Origin: JASHUC01 sp035504015 | GTDB lineage: Bacteria > Pseudomonadota > Gammaproteobacteria > Steroidobacterales > Steroidobacteraceae | Length of the DNA: 64,000 bases | Direction: 5' to 3' | Assembly (NCBI GenBank): GCA_035504015.1 | Contig: DATJSR010000017.1 | Coordinates: 15,633-79,632, forward strand | In this document: piece by piece, positions 39,367 to 46,717 of the stretch | Layout of the letters: each line of letters begins with the position of its first letter | Numbering within the stretch: position 1 is the first letter of the stretch | Program-made: the position numbers and the translations under genes | Notes under the pieces: model-generated | Seen by the model: only the letters and a program-made list of their open reading frames with translations | Told to the model about the DNA's origin: nothing | Database searches by the model: none

Positions 39367-39378
39367 GGCAACGTTGCC
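39367..39378. promoter_or_regulatory. 12-bp perfect palindrome in glgB/glpQ-like divergent region
   Basis: GGCAACGTTGCC lies about 108 bp before the glgB ATG and 86 bp before the phosphodiesterase ATG. The symmetric centre AACGTT suits a dimeric repressor such as a LacI/GalR-type regulator, but no such regulator is encoded nearby. Confidence 0.35.
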
Positions 39379-39392
39379 TGTATCTTGGGGGT

Positions 39393-39406
39393 CTGCGGCG
39401 CCGCAG
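39393..39406. promoter_or_regulatory. 14-bp perfect palindrome in the same divergent region
   Basis: CTGCGGCGCCGCAG, 14 bp beyond the previous palindrome. In this GC-rich sequence it could be chance or an RNA hairpin in the phosphodiesterase leader. Confidence 0.25.
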
Positions 39407-39463
39407 CGCCTGCGGCCTCCCGGACGCAGCTGCGGCTTCCCCTTGCCGCGCGCGGCGCGCGGC

Positions 39464-40558
39464 ATGAACGCCGCGTCGCACGCGAGGGGTCGCGCGCCGA
39501 TCGTGATCGGTCACCGCGGCGCGAGCGGCTACGTCCCCGAGCACACGCTTACCTCGTATTTCATCGCCGTTCAGCAGGGTGCCGACTACATCGAGCCCGA
39601 TCTGGTCAGTACCCGCGACGGCGTGCTCGTGGCGCGCCACGAGAACGAGATCGGCGCTACCACCGATGTGGCCGAGCACGCGCAATTTCGCGCCCGGCGC
39701 ACGCGCAAGCTCATCGACGGCACGGCGCTCGAGGGCTGGTTCACGGAGGATTTCACGCTGGCGGAGCTCAAGACGCTGCGCGCGCGCGAGCGCATTCCGC
39801 AGGTTCGTCCCGCGAACACCCGCTACGACGGGCAGTTCGAGATCCCGACATTCGATGAAATCCTCTCACTCGTGCGGGCGCTGGAGAGCGAGCGTGAGCA
39901 GTCGGCGCGGGCGCGCCGGCTGCCGCCGCCGCAGCGGATCGGTGTCTATCCCGAGACCAAGCATCCGAGCTACTTTGCGCAGCAGGGCCTCGCGCTCGAG
40001 GGACCGCTGCTCGCGGCGCTCGAGCGCTACGGCTACACGGCACGCGACTCGCCGGTGTACCTGCAGTCCTTCGAGGTCGGCAACCTGCAGGCGTTGCGCC
40101 GACGTACCGAGCTGCCGCTCGTGCAGCTGATGCAGCAGGCCGGTGCTCCCTACGATTTGGTGCTCGCGGGGGATGCGCGTACCTACGGCGAGATGCTCTC
40201 GCCGAGCAGTCTCGAGGAGATTGCCGGCTACGCCGATGCGATCGGTGTCGAGAAGGTGCTCGTCATTCCACGCCGGGCGGATGCGCCGCTCGGGCTCGGC
40301 GCACCCACGGCGCTCGTGGCGGCGGCGCACGCCGTCGGGTTGCAGGTGCACGCCTGGACCTTTCGCGCCGAGAACGCCTTCGTGCCGCCGGCCCTGCAGA
40401 TCGGCAGCGATCCCACGGCCTTCGGCAACGCGGCAGCGGAGCTCGAGGCGCACCTCGCGGCGGGCCTCGATGGCTTCTTCATCGATCAGCCGAGCCTCGG
40501 CGTCCGTGTGCGCGATGCGTGGCTGCGCGCGGCGCAGTGCCCGCCGGCGCGCTCCTAA
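39464..40558 (+). CDS. glpQ: Glycerophosphodiester phosphodiesterase, GlpQ-like
   Basis: Hydrolyses glycerophosphodiesters to glycerol 3-phosphate and an alcohol. The 364-residue TIM-barrel protein has IVIGHRGASGYVPEHTL near 15-31 (catalytic His), DYIEPDLVSTRDGVLVARHEN near 42-62 (metal Glu/Asp and second His), DFTLAELKTL near 98, and IGVYPETKHPSYF near 160. The order and spacing match E. coli GlpQ. Unlike that periplasmic enzyme I see no signal peptide at this ATG or at the upstream in-frame start, so it may be cytoplasmic. The stop codon shares three bases with that of yceH on the other strand. Confidence 0.85.
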   Translation: MNAASHARGRAPIVIGHRGASGYVPEHTLTSYFIAVQQGADYIEPDLVSTRDGVLVARHENEIGATTDVAEHAQFRARRTRKLIDGTALEGWFTEDFTLAELKTLRARERIPQVRPANTRYDGQFEIPTFDEILSLVRALESEREQSARARRLPPPQRIGVYPETKHPSYFAQQGLALEGPLLAALERYGYTARDSPVYLQSFEVGNLQALRRRTELPLVQLMQQAGAPYDLVLAGDARTYGEMLSPSSLEEIAGYADAIGVEKVLVIPRRADAPLGLGAPTALVAAAHAVGLQVHAWTFRAENAFVPPALQIGSDPTAFGNAAAELEAHLAAGLDGFFIDQPSLGVRVRDAWLRAAQCPPARS

Positions 40559-41247
40559 GGCTCGCGCCCTGCCGACTGCAGCAGCGCCACTGCGGCGCGC
40601 AGCTCGCGAACCTCGCGCTCCAGATGCTCGACCCGCGCGAGCAGCTGCGCGGGCGCCGGCGCCGCCGCGGCGCTGCCGGGGCTTGCCGGCGCCGTGCTGG
40701 GCTCGGCTGCGTCCTCCGGCGGGGCCTCTGCGGGGGCGGGGCCGCTGAAGAGGTGCATGTAGCGCGACTCGCGCCGCCCCGGCTCGCGCGCCAGGCGCGC
40801 AACAAAGGGTCCGTCGGCGCGCGTTGCGAGCTGCTGCAGTGTCTGCTCGATCTCGGTTGCATCCGCAAACGCCGCCATCCGTGCGGCGCGCGCCCGCAGC
40901 TCCCCGGGTGTTTGCGCACCGCGAAGCAGCAGCTCACAGACCACGGCGAGCTCCTGAGCCGAGAAGCGCAGTGGCCCGTACTCGGTGTTGCAGAGCCGGT
41001 GCTGGTACTTGGGAACCCGGCTGCCGAAGCCGGCCCGCTCGATCACCAGATGCTTGCGCTGCAGCTGATCGAGCGTCGCCTGCACGAGCGATTCCTCGAG
41101 ATGCAGCACCGGGTCGCGATTGCTCTTCTGATTGCAGCCGTTGGTGAGTGCGTTGAGCGAGAGCGGGTACTGATCCGGCGTCGTGATCTGCTTCTCGATC
41201 AGGCAGCCGATGACGCGCGCCTCGAGCGCCGAGAGATCGATGTCCAT
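40555..41247 (-). CDS. yceH: YceH-family (DUF480) protein
   Basis: A 230-residue protein of the conserved YceH family, built of two winged-helix-like domains. The N-terminal signature LSALEARVIGCLIEKQITTPDQYPLSL runs over residues 4-30, followed by LTNGCNQKSNRDPV near 33. The second domain starts near AQELAVVCELLLRGAQTPGEL. Residues about 170-205 form an Ala/Pro/Glu-rich linker before a C-terminal helix (ARVEHLEREVRELRAAVALL) that may be a short coiled coil. The biochemical role is unknown. Confidence 0.9.
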   Translation of the reverse strand: MDIDLSALEARVIGCLIEKQITTPDQYPLSLNALTNGCNQKSNRDPVLHLEESLVQATLDQLQRKHLVIERAGFGSRVPKYQHRLCNTEYGPLRFSAQELAVVCELLLRGAQTPGELRARAARMAAFADATEIEQTLQQLATRADGPFVARLAREPGRRESRYMHLFSGPAPAEAPPEDAAEPSTAPASPGSAAAAPAPAQLLARVEHLEREVRELRAAVALLQSAGREP

Positions 41248-41322
41248 GCACCGGCGAGTGTAGCCGAGACGCGGGGACCGTGCGCGCCGCCGTCGGCGAC
41301 GCGCGGCGCGCCTGACACCGGC

Positions 41323-43893
41323 TCAACGCGGCGCATGCCGCCGCGGCGTCACGAAGATGAGCGAGCCCTGCTGCGGATCGCGCGTCGCCGCCGCAGCCTT
41401 CGCATCGAGGAGCTGTCGTGCGCGCGCGGCCGCGGCGATCGCCTCCTGATGCGCGGCGTCCATCTCCACCGGATGCGCGAGCAGAAAGCCCTGTACCGTG
41501 ATCGGGCCGCATTGTGCGAGCAGCTCGAGCTGCCCGGGGCGCTCGACGCCCTCGGCGACGACCTCCAGGCCGAGCCCGTGGCAGAGCGCGATGATCGAGC
41601 GGGCGATCGCCGCCGAGCGGGCACTCGTGTCGATGCCTGCGATGAGGGTGCGATCGAGCTTCACGCGCGTGATCGGCAGCTGCTCGAGTGAGGTGAGCGA
41701 GGAGTAGCCGATGCCGAAGTCATCGAGCGCAATGTCCACGCCCAGATCGCGCAGCCGACGCAACGCCTCGATCGTCGCAGGCCCGGTCTGCATCACCGTC
41801 TCGGTGAGCTCGAGCTCGAGCGCGCTCGCCGGCAGCCCCGTGATGCGCAGCGCCGTGGACACGTGCTCGACGAAGTCGCTCTCGAAGAACTGCGGCGCCG
41901 AGACGTTGATCGAGACGCTCGCCCGATGCCAGCCGAGCGTGCGCCACGCGGTGACGGTCGAGGTCGCCGAGCGCAGCACCCACGCCGTCAGATCGCGCAT
42001 GAGGCCGGTCTTCTCGGCCACCTGAATGAATTCGGAGGCGGCCGCGATGCGGCCGTCGGGCTTGCGCCAACGCAGCAGTGCCTCGACGCCGACCGGCTCG
42101 AGCGTATGCAGCGCCACCTGCGGCTGGTAGACCAGCACCAGATCGTTGGTCTCGACCGCGCGCCGCAGCGCCTGCTCCATACGGAACTGATGCGCCGCGG
42201 TGTCATAGAGCTCGGGACTGTAGAGCGCGAAGCGGTTGCGGCCGAGATCTTTGGCGCGAAACAGCGCCACGTCGGCCGCGCGCAGCAGCGCATCCGGATC
42301 ACGTGCGTGGTCCGGAAACAGACTCGCGCCCACGCTGGCGCTGGTGGAGAGCACGCGGCCGTCGACGGCGAGGGGTTGCTGCAGCGCTTCGACGAGGGCG
42401 CTCGCGCGCCCGGCCACGCCGTCCGCCGACTGCGCATCCTCGAGCAGCACGGTGAACTCATCGCCGCCGAGACGCGCGATGAACGCCTGCGGACCGGCAG
42501 CCTCGCGCAACCGCTCGCCGATCGCCTGCAGCACGCGGTCGCCGAAGGTATGTCCGAGTGTGTCGTTGATCGATTTGAAGTTATCGAGATCGACGAACAG
42601 CAGCGCAAAGCGCTGGCCCTTGGACCCTGCGCGGGCGAGCGCGGCCGTGAGTCGCGCGGCGAGGTGGCGGCGATTGGGCAGCTGCGTGAGCGGATCGTGA
42701 TGTGCCAGGTGATGCAGCTGCTTGGTGCGATCGGCGACCCGCCGCTCGAGCTCGCTCTGCTGCGTGCGCAGCTCGCGCTCGACCGCCGCGATCTGGTCGG
42801 CCATGGTGTTGAAGCTGCCGGCCAGCTCATCGATCTGCGCCAGTCCGCCGCGTGCGGCGCGCGCATCGCGGTGCCCGGCCGCGAGCCGGCGCGTCGCCAC
42901 CATCAGCCTGCGCACCGGCAGGCTGATGCTGAGCGCGAGCAGCGCGCTCACGAGCAGCACCACGCCGAGCACGGCCACGCCGGTCACATCGAGCGTGTGC
43001 TCCGCATCCGCGGCCGCCGCGGCGGCGCGCTGCGCGGCACCTGCCAGGGCCGCGCGCGCGGGCTCCTGCAGCTCGCGCTGGGCGGCGGCCATGAGCGTCG
43101 CGCCGTCCTCGAAGAACTCGCGCCGCGCCGCCGCGCTCGTCGTATCGAAGCGCTCCATGTAGGCACGCAGGCGGCCGGCCTCCTGAAAATCCTCCCGCAC
43201 CAGCTCGAGCCACGCACGTCCGGGCGAGTGCGAGAGCTCCGCTTCGTTCGCCGTGAGCAGCGTCAGGAAGCTCCTCTCGGCACGGGCGGTCTGCTCGCCG
43301 ATGTCCTCCTCGGCTCGCAAGGTATTGATGGCGGCGGCGAGCTCGGCGAGCGAGCGGCGGGCGACCACCTGATTGTCCCCGATCAGCAGGCCCGCGCCGC
43401 CGGCGGAGTTGATGCGACGGCTCACGGCCTCGAGGAGCGCGTGGCGGTGCCGCGCCCACTCGTTGCGTTGCGTGGAGCGCGTCGCGAGCTCGCGCCCGCG
43501 CAGCACGTGCTGTGCGAGGCGCTCGGCGAGACTGCCCTGCTCCTGGTGTCCCGCCCCGGCGGTGTTGAGATAGACGCTCACGGCCCGATCGAGCTGGGTC
43601 GCCGCGGCCGGCAGGGCCCCGTAATCGGCCGGCAGCTCGCCTTTCAGATACTCCGTGACGGCGCGGTCGTAGGCATTGAGCTTGGTAATGATCGTGCCCG
43701 CGGCTCGCACCAGGGGCTCGTAATCGGCCTGCATGCTGCGCACGGCGGCGACTGCATTGCGCGTGGTGCGGCTCGCCAGCAGCTGCCCGGCGACGACCAC
43801 CGAGCCGACCGCCGCGAGTGACAGCACCAGATGGGTGCCGATGCCGGGGCGCAGTCGCCGGCGCGTGTCGGGGGCAGGTGTGGAGGCGTTCAC
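41323..43893 (-). CDS. Membrane-bound HAMP-GGDEF-EAL protein
   Basis: An 856-residue c-di-GMP signalling protein. A transmembrane helix near 17-38 is followed by an about 270-residue helical periplasmic sensor region, a second transmembrane helix near 300-325 (VAVLGVVLLVSALLALSISL) and a HAMP-like segment (RRLMVATRRLAAGHRDA). The GGDEF domain has DLDNFKSINDTLGH and ARLGGDEFTVLLED near 500; the EAL domain has GVEALLRWRKPDG near 605, DDFGIGYSSL near 730 and EGVERPGQLE near 790. Both active sites look intact. The GTG start is chosen because the hydrophobic helix follows directly; the frame is open 35 codons further upstream. Confidence 0.87.
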   Translation of the reverse strand: MNASTPAPDTRRRLRPGIGTHLVLSLAAVGSVVVAGQLLASRTTRNAVAAVRSMQADYEPLVRAAGTIITKLNAYDRAVTEYLKGELPADYGALPAAATQLDRAVSVYLNTAGAGHQEQGSLAERLAQHVLRGRELATRSTQRNEWARHRHALLEAVSRRINSAGGAGLLIGDNQVVARRSLAELAAAINTLRAEEDIGEQTARAERSFLTLLTANEAELSHSPGRAWLELVREDFQEAGRLRAYMERFDTTSAAARREFFEDGATLMAAAQRELQEPARAALAGAAQRAAAAAADAEHTLDVTGVAVLGVVLLVSALLALSISLPVRRLMVATRRLAAGHRDARAARGGLAQIDELAGSFNTMADQIAAVERELRTQQSELERRVADRTKQLHHLAHHDPLTQLPNRRHLAARLTAALARAGSKGQRFALLFVDLDNFKSINDTLGHTFGDRVLQAIGERLREAAGPQAFIARLGGDEFTVLLEDAQSADGVAGRASALVEALQQPLAVDGRVLSTSASVGASLFPDHARDPDALLRAADVALFRAKDLGRNRFALYSPELYDTAAHQFRMEQALRRAVETNDLVLVYQPQVALHTLEPVGVEALLRWRKPDGRIAAASEFIQVAEKTGLMRDLTAWVLRSATSTVTAWRTLGWHRASVSINVSAPQFFESDFVEHVSTALRITGLPASALELELTETVMQTGPATIEALRRLRDLGVDIALDDFGIGYSSLTSLEQLPITRVKLDRTLIAGIDTSARSAAIARSIIALCHGLGLEVVAEGVERPGQLELLAQCGPITVQGFLLAHPVEMDAAHQEAIAAAARARQLLDAKAAAATRDPQQGSLIFVTPRRHAPR

Positions 43894-44188
43894 GGCGAGG
43901 CCTTCAGGACCCTTGAGCGGGCGGATCCCGCCGCATGCGACATAAGCTCCACGAGCGCATCGACGGATCGTCCCTGGCGGGGGAATGATGCCCCCCATGG
44001 GCGTGGCAGAACCGTGGACGGTGTCCCAAAAGCCTGGAGCGCAGGCTTGTCCTACCGGTGTCTGACCGGCGGGGAAGGCTTACCCGCCCGCCCAGCGGCG
44101 CGCGGCGGGAGGCCGCGGCTTACGCACGGGCGGCTCGCAAGGCCGGTGGGGAGTCGCACCGGCGAGCACCCGGCCGCCTCCCGTCGGG
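43894..44188. other. Divergent intergenic region with REP-like hairpin
   Basis: About 300 bp between the GGDEF-EAL gene and the small Cys-motif gene. It holds the REP-like hairpin described separately and a second short inverted repeat (GGCGGG at 44068-44073, CCCGCC at 44083-44088). No coding potential is convincing on either strand. Confidence 0.6.
44030..44055 (-). repeat. REP-like element (copy 2) with GTAG head
   Basis: Read on the minus strand it is GTAG, GAC, then AAGCCTG and CAGGCTT enclosing CGCTC. A GTAG tetranucleotide next to a short palindrome is the hallmark of REP elements of Pseudomonas and Xanthomonas type. Shares 12 nt with the degenerate copy near 13 kb. No transposase of the RAYT type is in the window. 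Confidence 0.5.
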
Positions 44189-44200
44189 TAAGGAGGGTGC

Positions 44201-44230
44201 ATGCGAAAGTGCTTTATACTGACTGGATGA
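44201..44230 (+). CDS. Candidate 9-codon leader peptide
   Basis: A minimal frame MRKCFILTG is preceded by TAAGGAGG, the best Shine-Dalgarno match seen in the window, four nt before its ATG. Its TGA overlaps the ATG of the next gene (ATGA), so its translation could deliver ribosomes to that gene, which has no site of its own at the right distance. Alternatively the purine stretch serves an in-frame GTG at 44209 of the larger gene. Confidence 0.4.
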   Translation: MRKCFILTG

Positions 44231-44526
44231 CAGAGCTCGCTGATACCTTCGACTCGGCTTTCGCGAAGGCCGTGGATCTCGGTAATCGGCTCGCAGACAA
44301 GGACAAGGACGCCGATCTTTGGGACATCGCGGACGGACTCCTCGCTGGCGCGCTGCAATACTGGCTGTACTCGCGTCAACCGTGCGGTGACCCGCGCTGT
44401 CAGGACTGCATGCCGATCAGCACCGCGGAGGGTCGGATGGCCGAGCTCAAGCGACTCGTCGAGCAGCTGGCCTCCGAGAGCGAGTATTTCCATACGCCCA
44501 CCGACGCCAACGCCGGCCGTGCCTGA
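44227..44526 (+). CDS. Small hypothetical protein with C-x4-C-x2-C motif
   Basis: Family not recognised. The 99-residue protein is mostly helical and acidic at the start (ELADTFDSAFAKAVDLG, ADKDKDADLWDIADGLLAG), followed by QYWLYSRQPCGDPRCQDC near 46-63, whose three Cys could bind a metal or cluster. It ends with a helical MAELKRLVEQLASESEYFH. There is no signal peptide or membrane helix. In-frame GTG starts at 44209 and 44197 would add 6 or 10 residues (VHAKVLYTDW). It is 33 bp upstream of the ferredoxin-NADP reductase gene; a redox role is only suggested by position and the Cys. Confidence 0.7.
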   Translation: MTELADTFDSAFAKAVDLGNRLADKDKDADLWDIADGLLAGALQYWLYSRQPCGDPRCQDCMPISTAEGRMAELKRLVEQLASESEYFHTPTDANAGRA

Positions 44527-44559
44527 GAGGAGCGCCGGCGCCGCGGCGGCCGCGTTCCG

Positions 44560-45630
44560 ATGACTGCGCCCTCCCCGAGCTCGCCCGGGCGCACGGATCA
44601 CGCGCCCATCAGCACCGAAGTGGTGATCATCGGGGCAGGCCCCTGCGGGCTGTTTCAGGTGTTCGAGCTGGGGCTGCTGGGGATCGGTGCCCACGTCGTC
44701 GATTCGCTGGCGGTTCCCGGCGGGCAGTGCGCCGAGCTGTATCCGGACAAGCCGATCTACGACATCCCGGCGCTGCCGGTGTGCGGCGCCCAGGAGCTGG
44801 TGGAGCGGCTGCTGCAGCAGATCAAGCCCTTCAATGCACAGCTGCATCTGGCGGAGGAGGTAAGCGCGCTCAGCGCCCGCCCGGACGGCCGCTTCGACTT
44901 GCTCACGAGCGCCGGAACGCGCTTCGATGCCGGCGCGGTGGTGATTGCCGCCGGTGTGGGATCCTTCCAGCCGCGCCGTCTGGGGCTGCCCGGCAGCGAG
45001 GTTTTCGAGGCGAGCACGATCCAGTACCGCGTGCGCAAGCCCCAGGAGCTCGCCGGCAAGCGCCTGGTGATCTTCGGGGGTGGCGACTCGGCGCTCGACT
45101 GGACGCTCGAGCTCGCCCATACGGCGCGCGCGCTCACGCTCGTGCATCGGCGCGAGCAATTTCGGGCCGCACCGGCCTCCGTGGCGCGCATGCGCGAGCT
45201 CGAGGCCGCAGGTCGCCTGCGCTGCATCGTAGGCCTCCCCGAGGAGCTGATCCTCGCCGGCGACGCGCTCGCCGGTGTGCGCGTGCGAGCCGCCGACGGC
45301 ACCCAGCAGGCACTCGAAGCGGATCGGCTGCTCGTGTTCTTCGGCCTGCACCCCAAGCTCGGGCCGATCGCCGAGTGGGGTCTGGAGCTCGAGCGCAAGG
45401 CGCTCAAGGTCGACACGGAGAGGTTCCAGACGAGCGTGCCGGGCATCTTCGCCGTTGGGGACGTGAATACGTATCCCGGCAAGAAGAAGCTGATCCTCTC
45501 GGGCTTTCACGAAGCGGCGCTCGCCGCATTTGCCATCCAGCACCACCTCTATCCGCAGAAAAAGCAGTTCTTGCAGTACACCACCACCAGTCCGGCCATG
45601 CACAAGCGACTGGGCGTGCCCGACACCTGA
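44560..45630 (+). CDS. Ferredoxin/flavodoxin-NADP+ reductase, thioredoxin-reductase-like type
   Basis: FAD enzyme moving electrons between NADP(H) and ferredoxin. The 356-residue protein has an FAD motif EVVIIGAGPCGLFQVFELG near 20-38, PGGQCAELYPDKPIYDIPA near 52-70, an NADP motif LVIFGGGDSALDW near 169-181, and FAVGDVNTYPGKKKLILSGF near 303-322. It lacks the CxxC redox centre of thioredoxin reductase, as expected for the YumC-type FNR. Soluble. A ferredoxin partner is not encoded in the window. Confidence 0.88.
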   Translation: MTAPSPSSPGRTDHAPISTEVVIIGAGPCGLFQVFELGLLGIGAHVVDSLAVPGGQCAELYPDKPIYDIPALPVCGAQELVERLLQQIKPFNAQLHLAEEVSALSARPDGRFDLLTSAGTRFDAGAVVIAAGVGSFQPRRLGLPGSEVFEASTIQYRVRKPQELAGKRLVIFGGGDSALDWTLELAHTARALTLVHRREQFRAAPASVARMRELEAAGRLRCIVGLPEELILAGDALAGVRVRAADGTQQALEADRLLVFFGLHPKLGPIAEWGLELERKALKVDTERFQTSVPGIFAVGDVNTYPGKKKLILSGFHEAALAAFAIQHHLYPQKKQFLQYTTTSPAMHKRLGVPDT

Positions 45631-45698
45631 GTGGCCCGCGCGCGGCTGCCGGCGGCGGCGCTGCTCAGGCACAATAGCGGGTAGCCACCACCCTGATG

Positions 45699-45714
45699 AG
45701 CGGAAAATTCCGCT
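45699..45714. promoter_or_regulatory. Near-palindrome directly upstream of tesB
   Basis: AGCGGAA and TTCCGCT flank a central AA, 12 bp before the tesB ATG. It could be an operator or a ribosome-site-occluding RNA hairpin. Its AT-rich centre stands out from its surroundings. Confidence 0.35.
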
Positions 45715-45725
45715 TCGGCTAAGCG

Positions 45726-46607
45726 ATGGATCAGCGTATCGCCGACCTGCTGAGACTGCTCGAGCTCGAGCCGCTCGAGGTCAATCTGTTCCGGGGCGAG
45801 AGCCGCGACATCGGCAGCCCGCAGGTCTTCGGCGGGCAGGTGCTGGGGCAGGCGCTGATGGCCGCCTCGCGCACCGTCGAGGGCCGGATCGTGCATTCCC
45901 TGCAGGCCTACTTCCTGCGCCGCGGAGACTGCAACGCCCCGATCGTGTACGACGTTGACCGCAGCCGCGACGGCCACAGCTTCTCGAATCGGCGCGTGGT
46001 CGCCATCCAGCACGGCGAGCAGATCTTCAATATGGCCGCGTCCTTCCAGGAGCTGCAGAAGGGGCTCGAGCACCAGATTGCGATGCCTCGAGTGCCCGCG
46101 CCCGAGATGCTGCCGGACACCTCGCTGATGCCGCCCGAGCTGCTGGCGCGCCTGCCCGAGAGAACGCGGCGCCTGCTGGCGACGCCACGGCCCTTCGAGT
46201 TTCGCAGCGTGCAGCCGCTCGAGGATCTGCAGCGCGCCGGGGCTGCGCCCACCCGGCAGATCTGGTTCCGGGCGGTGAGCGACGTGCCCGATGATGAGAC
46301 GCTGAACCGCTGCCTGCTCGCCTATGTATCGGATTTCCACCTGCTCGAGACGGCGACGCTGCCTCATGGCATCTCCGTTGCCAGCGGCCGCGCCATCGTC
46401 GCCAGCATCGACCACGCCATGTGGTTTCACCGACCCCTGCGGCTCGATGACTGGCTGCTCTATGCCGTGGAGAGTCCGAGCGCCTCCGGTGCGCGCGGCT
46501 TCGCCCGAGCGAGCGTGTTCGCACGCGATGGCCGGCTGGTGGCGAGCACCGCACAGGAAGGACTCGTGCGCCTGATCGAGGAGCCGGCGCCCGGCGGACC
46601 CCGCTGA
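45726..46607 (+). CDS. tesB: Acyl-CoA thioesterase II
   Basis: Hydrolyses medium- and long-chain acyl-CoA to free fatty acid and CoA. The 293-residue double-hotdog protein has VFGGQVLGQALMAASRTV near 37-54 and HSLQAYFLRRGD near 58. The catalytic region comprises AYVSDFHLLETATLPH near 199-214 (Asp), ASIDHAMWFHRPLRLDDWLLY (Thr/Ser position), and STAQEGLVRLI near the C-terminus (Gln). Length and motif order fit TesB. It is probably monocistronic or followed by the CpcT-like gene 110 bp downstream. Confidence 0.93.
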   Translation: MDQRIADLLRLLELEPLEVNLFRGESRDIGSPQVFGGQVLGQALMAASRTVEGRIVHSLQAYFLRRGDCNAPIVYDVDRSRDGHSFSNRRVVAIQHGEQIFNMAASFQELQKGLEHQIAMPRVPAPEMLPDTSLMPPELLARLPERTRRLLATPRPFEFRSVQPLEDLQRAGAAPTRQIWFRAVSDVPDDETLNRCLLAYVSDFHLLETATLPHGISVASGRAIVASIDHAMWFHRPLRLDDWLLYAVESPSASGARGFARASVFARDGRLVASTAQEGLVRLIEEPAPGGPR

Positions 46608-46717
46608 GCGCGCAGCCGCCACCGCCGAGCGCGCAGCGGCGCGACGCGCCCACGCTCACCGCGGCCCGCGCGCCCCGGCGGGCTCGGCGCATCTCGGCTA
46701 CCGGTAGCGCCCGCGCT

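Noticed and set aside
41282..41311. GCGCGCC/GGCGCGC inverted repeat between yceH and the GGDEF-EAL gene as terminator
   Set aside because: 7-bp arms with a 16-nt loop and no T-run; expected often by chance at this GC content.
41863..43821. 652-codon open frame opposite the GGDEF-EAL gene
   Set aside because: Antisense shadow of conserved GGDEF and EAL codons.
44215..44220. TATACT as a -10 box giving a leaderless message for the Cys-motif gene
   Set aside because: No -35 match, and a near-perfect Shine-Dalgarno upstream would then be outside the transcript; kept only as an alternative.
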